In this document: in pieces, positions 14,683 to 22,882 of the stretch
Position numbering within the stretch: position 1 is the first letter of the stretch
Layout: the number at the start of each line of letters is the position of its first letter
Notes under the pieces: generated by a model
The model's input: only the letters and a program-made list of their open reading frames with translations
Databases searched by the model: none
What the model was told of the DNA's origin: nothing
Source: Pseudomonas putida S13.1.2
Lineage (GTDB): Bacteria; Pseudomonadota; Gammaproteobacteria; Pseudomonadales; Pseudomonadaceae
Assembly: GCF_000498395.2 (NCBI RefSeq)
Contig: NZ_CP010979.1
Span: forward strand, 2,728,001 to 2,792,000
DNA length: 64,000 bases
Reading direction: 5' to 3'
Translations under genes and position numbers: made by a program

Positions 14683-15963
14683 ATGGCAGTATCCCATGGC
14701 AATCTGCCATTTCAACAACAGATCGACTACTTCAAGGGCAAGACCAATCTGCCGTCCCGCGCCTGGACGGACCTCTACGCAGCCGAGCATGACTGGGCGT
14801 TCGTGGTTGCCGGTGCGACCAAGCGCGATCTGCTGGCCGACATGCGCGGTGCAGTAGAGAAAGCCATTGCCACTGGGCGCACCCTGGATCAATTCCGCAC
14901 GGACTTCGACCGGATCGTCAACCAGCACGGCTGGGAGTACAACGGAGGCCGGGCCTGGCGGACGCGCACCATCTTTGAAACGAACCTGCGGCAGTCCTAC
15001 AACGCCGGGCGCGAAGCCCAGATGGCTGACCCGGAGCTGCGTAAGGCGCGCCCCTTTGGCCTGTATCGCCACGGCGATAGCGCCAATCCTCGCCCGCAGC
15101 ACTTGGCTTGGAATGGCACGGTGCTGCCGCTCGATGACGCCTGGTGGTCCACGCACAGCCCGCAGAACGGCTGGGGGTGCAAGTGCAAAAAGTTCATGGT
15201 CAGCGCTCGGGACGTTGAGCGCATGGGCCTCAAGGTTGGCCCAGCTCCGGTGATCGAGTACGAAACTCGGATCATCGGCGTCAACAGCCCCAACGGTCCG
15301 CGTAGCGTGCGCGTGCCATTGGGCATTGATCCAGGATTCGAACATGCACCGGGCCAGTCGCGGCTGTCGTCTGCGGTGCCACCTCTGCGCGCCCATGACC
15401 CGCTTCCTGTACCTGGTCCACGTACCAGCTCGGCGCCTAGTCCTGGACTGCCGAACCGCCGTCCTCCAGGTGCGCTGCCTTCGCCTCGACCGGCACCCGC
15501 AAGCCGGATCATGCCTGAGGGGCTGGCTGACCAGGACTACGTCGGGCAGTTCCTGGGCGAGTTCGGCGCTACCGAGACCGCTCCAGCGGTGTTCAAGGAC
15601 AAGGTGGGCGACAGCGTAGTGATCGGCCGGGAGTTGTTTTCTGATGCCAAATCGAGCGCTTTAAAACTTGGCCAGCGCACCAACGCCCGTGAGCTGTTGC
15701 TGCTGGCTGACGCACTGAAAGAGCCAGACGAGGTATGGGTAAGGCTGGAATGGCAGGCTCAGCAGAACAAGGCAGTGCTGCGCCGTCGCTACATCCGCCG
15801 CTTCGAACTGGATGGAGAGGCCGCCCCGGCGCTGGCTGTGTTTGAAGTCGGTTCTGATGGCTGGGATGGCATCACCACCCTTGCCCCGGCCGGGAATGAT
15901 GTCGAGTACCTGGAGCAACTGCGCTTGGGTGTGCGGCTGTACCGCCGATTGGATAGCGAGTGA
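14683..15963 (+). CDS. MuF/SPP1 gp7 head morphogenesis protein with C-terminal PBECR-like nuclease domain
   Basis: A 426-residue protein. Residues about 1-215 match the MuF family: N-terminal NLPFQQQIDYFKGKTNLPSR and the signature HSPQNGWGCKCKKF near residue 160. After a Pro-rich linker (about 240-275), residues 277-425 form a separate domain (LADQDYVGQFLGEFG, then ALKEPDEVWVRLEW and VLRRRYIRRFELDGE) resembling the PBECR2 group of Barnase/EndoU/ColE5/RelE-like nucleases known as MuF fusions. MuF is a minor head protein; the added domain may be injected with DNA and act in the host cell. The domain call is from pattern memory and needs a profile search. No immunity gene is obvious beside it. 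Confidence 0.82.
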   Translation: MAVSHGNLPFQQQIDYFKGKTNLPSRAWTDLYAAEHDWAFVVAGATKRDLLADMRGAVEKAIATGRTLDQFRTDFDRIVNQHGWEYNGGRAWRTRTIFETNLRQSYNAGREAQMADPELRKARPFGLYRHGDSANPRPQHLAWNGTVLPLDDAWWSTHSPQNGWGCKCKKFMVSARDVERMGLKVGPAPVIEYETRIIGVNSPNGPRSVRVPLGIDPGFEHAPGQSRLSSAVPPLRAHDPLPVPGPRTSSAPSPGLPNRRPPGALPSPRPAPASRIMPEGLADQDYVGQFLGEFGATETAPAVFKDKVGDSVVIGRELFSDAKSSALKLGQRTNARELLLLADALKEPDEVWVRLEWQAQQNKAVLRRRYIRRFELDGEAAPALAVFEVGSDGWDGITTLAPAGNDVEYLEQLRLGVRLYRRLDSE

Positions 15964-15971
15964 TCTAGGCA

Positions 15972-15983
15972 CTCTATATAGAG
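15972..15983. repeat. 12-base palindrome before gpG gene
   Basis: CTCTATATAGAG is a perfect palindrome between the MuF stop and the GGGAGG ribosome site of the gpG gene. The TATATAG part recurs at 22858-22864, before the tape-measure gene. It could be part of a promoter -10 or a protein site. Confidence 0.4.
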
Positions 15984-15993
15984 GGAGGTGCAA

Positions 15994-16542
15994 ATGGCCG
16001 GCGCAATGCTTGATGTAACGATGGACGCCACGGCGGTAGGGCGCGAGCTGGAGCAGCTGATTGAGCGCTTGGGCTCATTGCAGACGCCGCTTAATGACAT
16101 CGCCGAATACCTGCACATCTCTACTGATGCCCGCGCTCGCCGCCAAGTCGCACCGGATGGCTCGCCTTGGGCGCCACTGTCACCGCGTACCTTGGCCAGA
16201 AAGAAAGGCAACAAGATCCTGCGTGAGTCCGGGGATCTGCTCGACACTCTCCGTCACCAGGTGAGCGGTGATGAACTCAGCTTTGGCACTGATCGTCCGT
16301 ACGGAGCCATTCACCAGTTAGGCGGCAAGATCGAGCACGCGGCTCGATCTCAGCAGGTGTACTTCAAGGAAAAGGGTGGCGTGGTCGGCAACCGCTTCGT
16401 AAAGAAGAGCAAGTCAAACTTTGCTCAGTGGGTCACGCATGGTGCGAGATCGGTGGAAATGCCAGCTCGACCCTACCTCGGATTGTCGAGTGAGGACGAA
16501 ACGGAGATTCTGGAGATCGTATCGGACTATCTGACGGGCTAA
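15994..16542 (+). CDS. Phage virion morphogenesis protein (gpG, tail completion type)
   Basis: A 182-residue protein with the virion morphogenesis pattern RRQVAPDGSPWAPLSPRTLA, then ILRESGDLLDTL and YGAIHQLGGKI, ending with ARPYLGLS. The family includes Mu gpG and P2 gpS, and acts at the head-tail joining stage. Start ATG 15994 has GGGAGG five to ten bases upstream. A 294-base spacer follows before the protease gene. Confidence 0.88.
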   Translation: MAGAMLDVTMDATAVGRELEQLIERLGSLQTPLNDIAEYLHISTDARARRQVAPDGSPWAPLSPRTLARKKGNKILRESGDLLDTLRHQVSGDELSFGTDRPYGAIHQLGGKIEHAARSQQVYFKEKGGVVGNRFVKKSKSNFAQWVTHGARSVEMPARPYLGLSSEDETEILEIVSDYLTG

Positions 16543-16547
16543 ACGGG

Positions 16548-16575
16548 TCTTTTAAAAACGCGCTCATTTGAGCGC
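16548..16575 (-). terminator. Candidate minus-strand intrinsic terminator
   Basis: The hairpin GCGCTCA-TT-TGAGCGC (16560-16575) is flanked on its left by AAAAA, so a minus-strand transcript would end in a stem followed by G and TTTTT. On the plus strand there is no T-run. It implies minus-strand transcription from the 16.6-16.85 kb spacer. Confidence 0.5.
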
Positions 16576-16836
16576 TGTGGAGGCCGTAGGCGGTGCATCC
16601 GGTTGGGAATCGCCGCCGAGTACCGTTAGATTACCGTTAGATTTGGTTCTGGCACCGTTCCCGGCCTCTAATCGACACTGAGATTCTTCGAAAGGCTGGA
16701 AAACCTGAAAAAGTGATCCGTTTGCTATCCGAAGCGAGGTAGCATTCCACTCCCTCCCGCAGTCCCCCCACAGCCGACCAAATCCTTGCGTCGAGCTTAA
16801 AAACAATCCCCTCCGTATGCCCCACACACTGGCGGC
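16576..16836. promoter_or_regulatory. Spacer before protease gene with 11-base tandem repeat, candidate late promoter
   Basis: This non-coding stretch holds TACCGTTAGAT twice in direct tandem (16621-16631, 16632-16642). In Mu a late promoter (PI) lies at the equivalent place before the I gene. A minus-strand frame at 16564-16848 with a GTG start has no family features and is not annotated as a gene. The base composition here is less GC-rich than in the genes around it. Confidence 0.4.
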
Positions 16837-17814
16837 ATGAAAAAACACATCGCACTCAACACGGATTTATCGGCGCTGCCCTCCACTGAGGGCCAGGCGC
16901 CCGAATGGATCGAGCTGATTCCCCCTGGACCAGCCATCACTGGTCGTGACGGTCGTACCTGGTTGTTCGATGAGCTGGCTCAGCGTCTGGTGCTCGCCGC
17001 CTTTGCTGATCGTGGCATCGACATGGTGATCGATTGGGAGCACTCCACCGAGGTAGCAGCACCGCAGGGTGAGCCTGCCCCCGCTGCCGGCTGGATCGAC
17101 CAGCTAGAGCTGCGCGCCGGAGCCCTGTGGGGCCATGTCACCTGGACACCACGTGCCGGGGACCAGGTCGCCGCCCGTGAGTACCGATTTGTTTCCCCTG
17201 TATTCGACTACGACGACGTTTACCGGCGAATCCTTCGCATGGTCAGCGTCGGCCTGACGAATAAACCGAACCTTGTGCTTACAGCACTGAACCATGAGCA
17301 GACGGAGATTCACAAATTGCCTCTTCCAATCGCACTCACGGCGTCCCTTGGCCTGGACGCCAATGCAACTGATGACCAGGTCATCACCGCAGTAAATCAG
17401 CTCAAGGCCACCGCCACCGCTCGCAACAGTGAGCAGCCCAGCCTGGCCGACTTCGTTCCACGCGGTGATTACGCCTTGGTCGAGCGCCGGGCACTCAATG
17501 CCGAGCAGGCGTTGAGTGAGCATAAGGCCGCTGATTACAAGGCTGTGGTGGACACCGAGATCGATGCCGCTCTGAAGGCCGGCAAGATCACTCCAGCCAC
17601 CGCCGACTACCACCGTGCGGCCTGCTCGGAGCAAGCCGGCCTTGACCGTTTCCGCGAGTACGTGAAGGCCGCTCCTGTTGTTGGTGCTCCGTCCGGCCTG
17701 GACGAGCACAAGCCGAATGGCACCTCCACAGCGCTCAACGCCGAGGAAAAGCACGTCGCCAAGCTGATGGGCATGAGCGAGGCAGACTTCATCAAAGGCC
17801 GCGTAGGCATTTAA
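16837..17814 (+). CDS. Mu gpI-like prohead protease/scaffold
   Basis: A 325-residue protein. Residues 1-150 match the Mu I protease: EWIELIPPGPAITGRDGR, then VIDWEHSTE and YRFVSPVFDYD, with the conserved SVGLTNKPNL. A His in the WEHST motif and a downstream Ser (FVSPVF) fit the prohead protease active site. The C-terminal half (about 160-325) is Ala-, Glu- and Lys-rich like a scaffold, and in Mu a shorter Z form starts inside. Protease action matures the head. The ATG at 16837 has only a weak GGCGG nearby. Confidence 0.87.
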   Translation: MKKHIALNTDLSALPSTEGQAPEWIELIPPGPAITGRDGRTWLFDELAQRLVLAAFADRGIDMVIDWEHSTEVAAPQGEPAPAAGWIDQLELRAGALWGHVTWTPRAGDQVAAREYRFVSPVFDYDDVYRRILRMVSVGLTNKPNLVLTALNHEQTEIHKLPLPIALTASLGLDANATDDQVITAVNQLKATATARNSEQPSLADFVPRGDYALVERRALNAEQALSEHKAADYKAVVDTEIDAALKAGKITPATADYHRAACSEQAGLDRFREYVKAAPVVGAPSGLDEHKPNGTSTALNAEEKHVAKLMGMSEADFIKGRVGI

Positions 17815-17827
17815 AGGACGCAACCAC

Positions 17828-18721
17828 ATGATCATTACCCCACAGGCGTTGGCCGCCTTCTTTACCTCCTTCCGTAGCGAGTATCAGCGTGCCTTCACTG
17901 ATACCCCAACCGACTGGCAGAAGATCGCCACTGAAGTACCGTCGACCGGCTCCAGCAACACCTACGGGTGGCTCGGTCAGTTCCCGGCGTTCCGTGAATG
18001 GGTAGGTGACCGCGTTCTGCGTGACATGGCCACCCACGCCTACACCATCCTCAACAAGAAATTCGAGTCTTCGGTCAGCGTCCCGCGCGATGCAATGGAA
18101 GACGACGAGGTCGGTGTGTACGGCGCGCTGTTCCAAGAAATGGGCCGTGCTGCTAAGGCTCATCCGGACGAGATGGTTTTTGCCTTGTTGAAAGCAGGCC
18201 TGACCACCGCCTGCTACGACGGTCAGAACTTCTTCGACACCGATCACCCGCTGTACCCGAACAGCGATGGCACCGGCACGGCTACTTCCGTCAGCAACTA
18301 CCAGGCTGGCACTGGTCCGGCCTGGTATCTGCTCGATGTCAGTCGCGCCATCAAGCCGATCATCTTCCAGAAGCGCCGTAACTACGATCTGAAGGCTATG
18401 ACCAAGATCGACGACGAAGCGGTGTTCATGCAGGACATGTACCGCTATGGCGTCGACGCCCGCGTCAACACTGGCTTTGGCTTGTGGCAGTTCGCTTACT
18501 GCTCCAAGGCGCCGCTCACCGCTGACAACTACGCGGCCGCCCGTGCTGCCATGAAGGACTTCAAGGCAGACGGTGGTCGTCCGCTGGGCGTGCGTCCTGG
18601 CTTGCTGGTGGTGCCATCCAGCCTGGAAGGCGCAGCACGCAAGCTGGTCGTCAAGGACGCCGAAGGCGGCAACGAATGGGCCGGCACTGCTGAAGTGCTG
18701 TCGCCGAGCTGGCTGGGGTAA
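17828..18721 (+). CDS. Major head protein (Mu gpT-like)
   Basis: A 297-residue protein typical of gpT: N-terminal ITPQALAAFFTSFRSEYQRA, then GWLGQFPAFREWVGDR and FESSVSVPRDAMEDD, with the late motif LGVRPGLLVVP. It would form the icosahedral shell in an HK97-type fold. The high-use gene follows gpI by 13 bases with a GGA-rich site upstream. The length is close to that of Mu gpT (305). Confidence 0.93.
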   Translation: MIITPQALAAFFTSFRSEYQRAFTDTPTDWQKIATEVPSTGSSNTYGWLGQFPAFREWVGDRVLRDMATHAYTILNKKFESSVSVPRDAMEDDEVGVYGALFQEMGRAAKAHPDEMVFALLKAGLTTACYDGQNFFDTDHPLYPNSDGTGTATSVSNYQAGTGPAWYLLDVSRAIKPIIFQKRRNYDLKAMTKIDDEAVFMQDMYRYGVDARVNTGFGLWQFAYCSKAPLTADNYAAARAAMKDFKADGGRPLGVRPGLLVVPSSLEGAARKLVVKDAEGGNEWAGTAEVLSPSWLG

Positions 18722-18726
18722 CGGCC

Positions 18727-19344
18727 ATGGGTATTGCAATCAAATCCAAGCGTGACGGCTATCGCCGTGCCGGGCTGGCTCACTACGTGGCGGGCACATT
18801 CTACGAGGACGGCGATCTGTCGGAGCAGCAACTGGCCATGCTGCGCGATGACCCGAACCTGATGGTTGTCGAGGGGGTGCTGGAGAACACTCTCCAGTCC
18901 GACCAGGACAACGACGACCTGATCCAGGAGCTGGGCAACACCATCGCCGGGCTGGAGCATGACCTGGACAAGGCCCGAGCTGGGCTGAAATCGGCCTGCG
19001 CCGATCTGCTGGCAGCGCAAGAACGCCAGAAGGCAGCACCGGACCTGGTCGTGGAAGCGGCCAAGCTGCTGACCCCGGCAGATCCGGCGCAGGAAGGCGT
19101 GATCATCATCACGGCTGACAGCCTGGTCACGCTCATCGCCGAAAAACTTCAACCGCTGCAAAAGACGCCGGAGGCGCAGGACGATGCAAGCAGGTCGACG
19201 ATCAGCAATGCCGGCGGTGATGAGTCGCCGGCTCCGGCGCCGGCTGCGGCAGTGGCTCAGGCAGATGGTACTCAGGCCGGAGTGGTAAGCCCGGACAAAG
19301 TGCAGGCCAAGCGCGGCAAGGTAGCTCAGAAGGACGCTGACTAA
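18727..19344 (+). CDS. HI1506-related (FluMu) head-region protein
   Basis: A 205-residue protein. The N-terminal 55 residues (GYRRAGLAHYVAGTFYEDGD, then LSEQQLAMLRDDPNLMVVE) match the FluMu/HI1506 N-terminal pattern. The middle is helical, and the end is Ala-Pro-rich with a basic tail. The role is unknown, but the gene sits between gpT and gp36 as in FluMu. It overlaps the next start by one base. Confidence 0.75.
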   Translation: MGIAIKSKRDGYRRAGLAHYVAGTFYEDGDLSEQQLAMLRDDPNLMVVEGVLENTLQSDQDNDDLIQELGNTIAGLEHDLDKARAGLKSACADLLAAQERQKAAPDLVVEAAKLLTPADPAQEGVIIITADSLVTLIAEKLQPLQKTPEAQDDASRSTISNAGGDESPAPAPAAAVAQADGTQAGVVSPDKVQAKRGKVAQKDAD

Positions 19345-19835
19345 TGAATCTCTCGCTGCCGAGCGCAATTGCGGTCATCACTCGCTTTGGTTCCAAGGAA
19401 ATGGCGGAGCTTTCCGTACCCGCCCTTAACCGGCCCATTGAAGGTGAGCTGCTGGAAGCGGCTGCCAAGGGTGAGCCCTTGGATAACTGGGATGCCGAGG
19501 ATGTGGCATCTGCCGTGGCGGCACTGGCACGGATCGCTGACGCCGCGACCCGCGCTCGCAGCGAGGTTCAGTTCTATCTGCGCTACCGGCTCCAGGGCGA
19601 GGACGCCCCGGGCTGGGTTGCCGATGACCTGCCTGAGCTGACCAGGTTCCACCTGTACGGCGAGAAGGCCAACGCCGATTCGGCTGTACGCCTGCGCTAC
19701 AAGGACATCATCAAGCGGCTGGAAAGCCTGGCTGCTGAGGATGAAAAGCGTGGCGCGGCGGAGTCTGGGCAGTCGGGCCTACAGATCAGCCACCAACCGC
19801 GGATGTTCAGCCGCACCACGCTCCGGGGGTTGTGA
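19344..19835 (+). CDS. DUF1320 protein (Mu gp36-like)
   Basis: A 163-residue protein. DUF1320 signs are visible: LSLPSAIAVITRFGSKEMAE, then an Ala-rich helix (RIADAATRARSEVQFYL) and DLPELTRFHLYG. In Mu-like phages gp36 follows the major head protein and is thought to work at the head-tail connector. The 3' end touches the gp37 start. Confidence 0.83.
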   Translation: MNLSLPSAIAVITRFGSKEMAELSVPALNRPIEGELLEAAAKGEPLDNWDAEDVASAVAALARIADAATRARSEVQFYLRYRLQGEDAPGWVADDLPELTRFHLYGEKANADSAVRLRYKDIIKRLESLAAEDEKRGAAESGQSGLQISHQPRMFSRTTLRGL

Positions 19836-20416
19836 TGCTGGGTGAGCTGGAAGACGCCATTCAGGCGCGGCTAGGTCAACTGAAACAGGCCCTGCCGCGT
19901 TTGCACCTGGACAGCTACGGCGGGGAACTGAGTGACCCGGATCTGCTGGTCGACCTGCTCAAGCAGACCCCATCCGTACTGATCACCACCCCAAAGGTGA
20001 GGTTCGACAAAGCCGGCCAAAGGCGTTTCAAGGCTGCTGTTGTGTTTCGCCTGGTCATCTCCAGCACTGCGGTTCGGGGTGAACGGGAGACCCGGCGCGG
20101 CACGGTGGCCCGCGATCCGGGCAGTTACTGGATCTGGGAGCAGTGCATGCACCTGCTGACTGGGTGGCAACACAAAGAAGGTGGCGCCCGTGCGGCGCCT
20201 ACCGAGTTCGCCAACCTGGTCAACGGCAAGTTCCAGACCAGTCACCTGTCGGTGCTGGGCCAGAGCTTCGCCATCGACCTGGACTGGGTAGTGCCTGAAT
20301 TTGAGTTCGGGTCGCCAGAGCTGCCTGTTCTGGAAGGCGTGGACCTTGCCTTCCATGTCCCGGCCAACAACCCCGAGGTAGCAGCTCGGGACAGCATTGA
20401 ATTGAAGGAGCCGTGA
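19835..20416 (+). CDS. DUF1834-type protein (Mu gp37-like)
   Basis: A 193-residue protein starting with MLGELEDAIQARLGQLKQAL, in line with gp37/DUF1834. A later TPKVRFDKAGQRRFKAAVVF fits the family strand pattern. The neighbours gp36 and gp38 confirm the order. A GTG three bases upstream is an alternative start. Confidence 0.78.
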   Translation: MLGELEDAIQARLGQLKQALPRLHLDSYGGELSDPDLLVDLLKQTPSVLITTPKVRFDKAGQRRFKAAVVFRLVISSTAVRGERETRRGTVARDPGSYWIWEQCMHLLTGWQHKEGGARAAPTEFANLVNGKFQTSHLSVLGQSFAIDLDWVVPEFEFGSPELPVLEGVDLAFHVPANNPEVAARDSIELKEP

Positions 20417-20607
20417 TGCTCGTAACCGCTGCACCAGGTAACCGCGTGCCCATGGCCGGCGAGCCTCGAAAGTTCATCGAGCATGCGCCGGACGAGCCTG
20501 TGGAAGTACCTGATAACTCGTACTACCAGCGTCGAATCGCCTCTGGCGAGCTGGTAGAGGCCAAACCGCGTGGTGCCAAACCCGCCGCTAAGAGAGCCAC
20601 CAAATGA
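20416..20607 (+). CDS. DUF2635 small protein (Mu gp38-like)
   Basis: A 63-residue protein. MLVTAAPGNRVPMAGEPRKF, a later DNSYYQRRIASGELVEA and a Lys-Ala tail are the DUF2635 pattern. In Mu this small gene precedes the tail sheath gene, as it does here. A GTG at 20413 is a possible start; the ATG at 20416 overlaps the gp37 stop. It overlaps the sheath ATG by four bases. Confidence 0.8.
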   Translation: MLVTAAPGNRVPMAGEPRKFIEHAPDEPVEVPDNSYYQRRIASGELVEAKPRGAKPAAKRATK

Positions 20608-21701
20608 CCATCGAATTTGACACCATCCCGGCGAGCATCCGAAAGCCGGGCGTATACATGGAGTTCAACACCAAGCTTGCGGTGCGGACTCTGCCAACCA
20701 ACGCCCAAAGCGTTTGCCTGATCGTGCCGCTGGGTGCCGGTGCAACGGTAGGCCCTAACATTCCGACTCAGGTCTACAGCGCCGATGAGGCCAAGGCCAA
20801 GTTCGGTGATGTGGCCGAAGAAATGGTGGCCGCAGCCATCGCAGCGAATCGCTATGTGGCGATTTCCTGCGTCGGCGTCACCGTCGAGGGCCAGGCCGAG
20901 CCGAGCATTGCCGCTGCACTGGCAGCAACTGCGCTGGGTGGCTTCACCATTCTGGTGCCAGCCTGGTTCAGCTCGACTGCCATGGCAGCACTGCGCACGC
21001 ACATCGAGACGTACACCGATTCCATTGAACAGCAGTCAATCATTGGCATTGGTGCGCTGACCTCGACCTTGTCGGCCGCCACCACTCTGGCAGACAGCCT
21101 GAACTCGGGCGCTATCTGTGTTGTGGTCTTGCCGGGCTCCGCGTCTACCGCTCGCCAGGTGGCGGCGGCCTTCGCCTCGGTCGTAGCGTTCGAAGAAGAT
21201 CCCGCACGCCCCCTCAATACGCTGGTCCTGAAAGGTATCCAGGTGCCGCCGATTGCCAGTCGCCTGGGCCGTACCGAGCAAGAAACCTGTTTGGCCAATG
21301 GTGTGACGCCGCTGGAAGTGGGTCCAGGCGGTACGGTGCAGATCGTCCGTGCGGTGACCACCTACACCAAGTCGGCGGCCGGGGCGGATGACGTGGCGTT
21401 GCTCGATCTGACCACCATCCGCACCCTCTATTACGTCCGCCAGGCCTGTCGCGAACGCATCCGCCTGCGCTTCCCGCGCGCCAAGTTGTCCAGCCGAACG
21501 CCAGCCGCCGTGCGTGGTGAGCTGCTGGACGTGCTGAAGAAGTGCGAAGACTTGGAGATCGTCGAAGAGGTCGCGGCCAACGCTGATGCGCTGATCGTGG
21601 AGCGATCCGCGCAGGACGTGAGCCGACTCAACGCCTCGATCCCTGTCGATGTCGTCAATGGCCTGCATGTGTTCGCCGGCCGCATCGACCTTCTTCTGTA
21701 A
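20604..21701 (+). CDS. Tail sheath protein (Mu gpL-like)
   Basis: A 365-residue protein. The start (IPASIRKPGVYMEFNTKLAV) and the C-terminal block with YYVRQACRERIRLRFPRAKL are typical for Mu-type sheaths. It forms the contractile outer tail layer and shows this is a myovirus-type particle. The length is shorter than that of Mu L (495), so an outer domain may be missing or reduced. Confidence 0.9.
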   Translation: MTIEFDTIPASIRKPGVYMEFNTKLAVRTLPTNAQSVCLIVPLGAGATVGPNIPTQVYSADEAKAKFGDVAEEMVAAAIAANRYVAISCVGVTVEGQAEPSIAAALAATALGGFTILVPAWFSSTAMAALRTHIETYTDSIEQQSIIGIGALTSTLSAATTLADSLNSGAICVVVLPGSASTARQVAAAFASVVAFEEDPARPLNTLVLKGIQVPPIASRLGRTEQETCLANGVTPLEVGPGGTVQIVRAVTTYTKSAAGADDVALLDLTTIRTLYYVRQACRERIRLRFPRAKLSSRTPAAVRGELLDVLKKCEDLEIVEEVAANADALIVERSAQDVSRLNASIPVDVVNGLHVFAGRIDLLL

Positions 21702-21712
21702 CCGGAGCCTGT

Positions 21713-22084
21713 ATGTCAGATATCTACGTTGGCCAGATCGTCTTGTCGATCAACGGCGTCGACTACGACGTTAAGTCCGTTGACGACACCGTCAAGACCG
21801 GCCGAGTGGTCGTTCGGACCATGAACCGAGCCGGTAAGGCCAAAGGCACCGCAGCCGGCATGGCCGAATATGAGCTGCGCGTATCGGTAGCCATTCCCAA
21901 AACCGGCGAGCCCGTCTGGGAGGCAATGGTGGACGCGAAGCTGACCATCGAGCCTCAGGATGGTGGTGAGCTGCGCGAGACCTGGACTGGCGTGTCCTTG
22001 GTCGAGATGGGCAGCAAATACGCGCTGGAAGGTGAAGCGGTCCGCGACCTCACCCTTGTTGCCCTCAACAAATACTCCGAGTAA
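21713..22084 (+). CDS. Tail tube protein (Mu gpM-like)
   Basis: A 123-residue protein with the tube pattern: VGQIVLSINGVDYDVKSVDD, then RVVVRTMNRAGKAKGTAAG, and later LVEMGSKYALEGEAVRDLTLV. It forms the inner tube through which DNA passes. It follows the sheath gene, as in Mu (L then M). A GGAG-containing leader lies upstream. Confidence 0.88.
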   Translation: MSDIYVGQIVLSINGVDYDVKSVDDTVKTGRVVVRTMNRAGKAKGTAAGMAEYELRVSVAIPKTGEPVWEAMVDAKLTIEPQDGGELRETWTGVSLVEMGSKYALEGEAVRDLTLVALNKYSE

Positions 22085-22089
22085 TCGCC

Positions 22090-22473
22090 ATGTCGAACAT
22101 TGATAAGCGCTGGGACGGCCTGACCATTACCCGCGAACTGGGGATCGGCGTGTATTACGCCGGCACCCGACACAAGTCCTTCACTCTTCGTGTGGCCATG
22201 AGCGGCGACCTCATCACGGCTCAGCAGGAACATCCAGTCGGCCCTATCCAGTTGGTCACGCTGGAGGTTTACCGCCAGCAGCTACTTGCCCTGGGCGATA
22301 TCCCAGCCAAGGAACTGACCACCGAGTTGCTGCGCGCTGAGCTGACCGAGGGCGACTTGGCCCTGATCGCCGAGGCGGATGCTGAACTGGAAAAAAAGCT
22401 GTCGCCGCAGAGCGCGGCGTCCACGACTGGCGGCGAATCGAGCATCACCTCGTCCGACACGGCTACCGACTAG
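22090..22473 (+). CDS. Tail assembly chaperone, short form (Mu gp41-like)
   Basis: A 127-residue protein translated in the zero frame. N-terminal WDGLTITRELGIGVYYAGTR and the later helix AELTEGDLALIAEADAELEK are like gp41 family tail chaperones. A slippery heptamer A-AAA-AAG lies at 22392-22398, in frame and near the end. Chaperones of this kind coat the tape measure protein during tail building. The last 24 residues after the slip site are Ser/Thr-rich and look unstructured. Confidence 0.82.
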   Translation: MSNIDKRWDGLTITRELGIGVYYAGTRHKSFTLRVAMSGDLITAQQEHPVGPIQLVTLEVYRQQLLALGDIPAKELTTELLRAELTEGDLALIAEADAELEKKLSPQSAASTTGGESSITSSDTATD

Positions 22474-22607
22474 AGGAAATCAGTCGGATGACCCGGCCGG
22501 AGATTGATGCACGCATTGATCTCCTGGTCGGTCGCAAAAAAGCCACCAGGCGATACGTGTCTATGGGGAAGTTAAATGGCCAACGCAAAAGAGTTTCCGC
22601 TGAGTGA
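22090..22607 (+). CDS. Tail assembly chaperone, long form by -1 frameshift (gp41-gp42-like)
   Basis: This product is predicted from the same ATG. The ribosome slips back one base at A-AAA-AAG (22392-22398) and continues in the -1 frame, which stays open for 69 more codons to a TGA at 22605-22607. The added tail reads as protein-like sequence (VRHGYRLEEISRMTRPEIDA, then RIDLLVGRK). The total is about 172 residues. Lambda G/GT and Mu gp41/42 use the same trick to make two forms in a fixed ratio. The C-terminal extension overlaps the next gene start at 22576. No strong stimulatory hairpin was worked out. Confidence 0.8.
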
Positions 22608-22842
22608 GCAAGAGGCAAAGGTGCTGAGCGTGGCGTGGCACTCCCGGCGTGGATCGGCGCTGCTCGATCTTTCAGGCCCCGGTCTGGAGGCTGCATTCCA
22701 GGAAGACTTGGAGGGCGCCGCCCGCCGAATGGGGGTCTACCAGGGGCCTCCTGGTCAGTACGGCTACGGCCTCAATGCTGCGGGGATGCCGGTTTTACGG
22801 TGGACCCCCGAGCCGACCACCGAAGTAACCAAGGCCCAGTGA
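22576..22842 (+). CDS. Small hypothetical tail-region protein
   Basis: An 88-residue protein in the zero frame that begins inside the frameshifted tail of the chaperone. The first half is helical (FPLSEQEAKVLSVAWHSRRG), the second Gly-rich. The position between chaperone and tape measure is conserved for small unknown proteins in Mu-like phages. The stop codon lies in the loop of a strong terminator-like hairpin. Confidence 0.55.
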   Translation: MANAKEFPLSEQEAKVLSVAWHSRRGSALLDLSGPGLEAAFQEDLEGAARRMGVYQGPPGQYGYGLNAAGMPVLRWTPEPTTEVTKAQ

Positions 22843-22856
22843 TGGGCCTTTCTTCT
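22831..22856 (+). terminator. Terminator-like hairpin inside the late operon
   Basis: The stem AAGGCCCA/TGGGCCTT with the loop GTGA is followed by TCTTCTTT. It stands immediately before the tape-measure gene, overlapping the TGA of the preceding gene. It could attenuate transcription into the tape-measure and baseplate genes. Confidence 0.7.
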
Positions 22857-22882
22857 TTATATAGGCATGCGGGAGTGACCTC

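Noticed and set aside
14671..15396. N-terminal extension of the small minus-strand gene to 314 codons
   Set aside because: This part is antisense to the conserved MuF core. Only the 68 to 72 codons in the gap look like a real gene.
16564..16848. 94-codon minus-strand frame before the protease gene
   Set aside because: GTG start overlapping the protease start codon, no ribosome site and no family features. The terminator beside it is kept as a finding.
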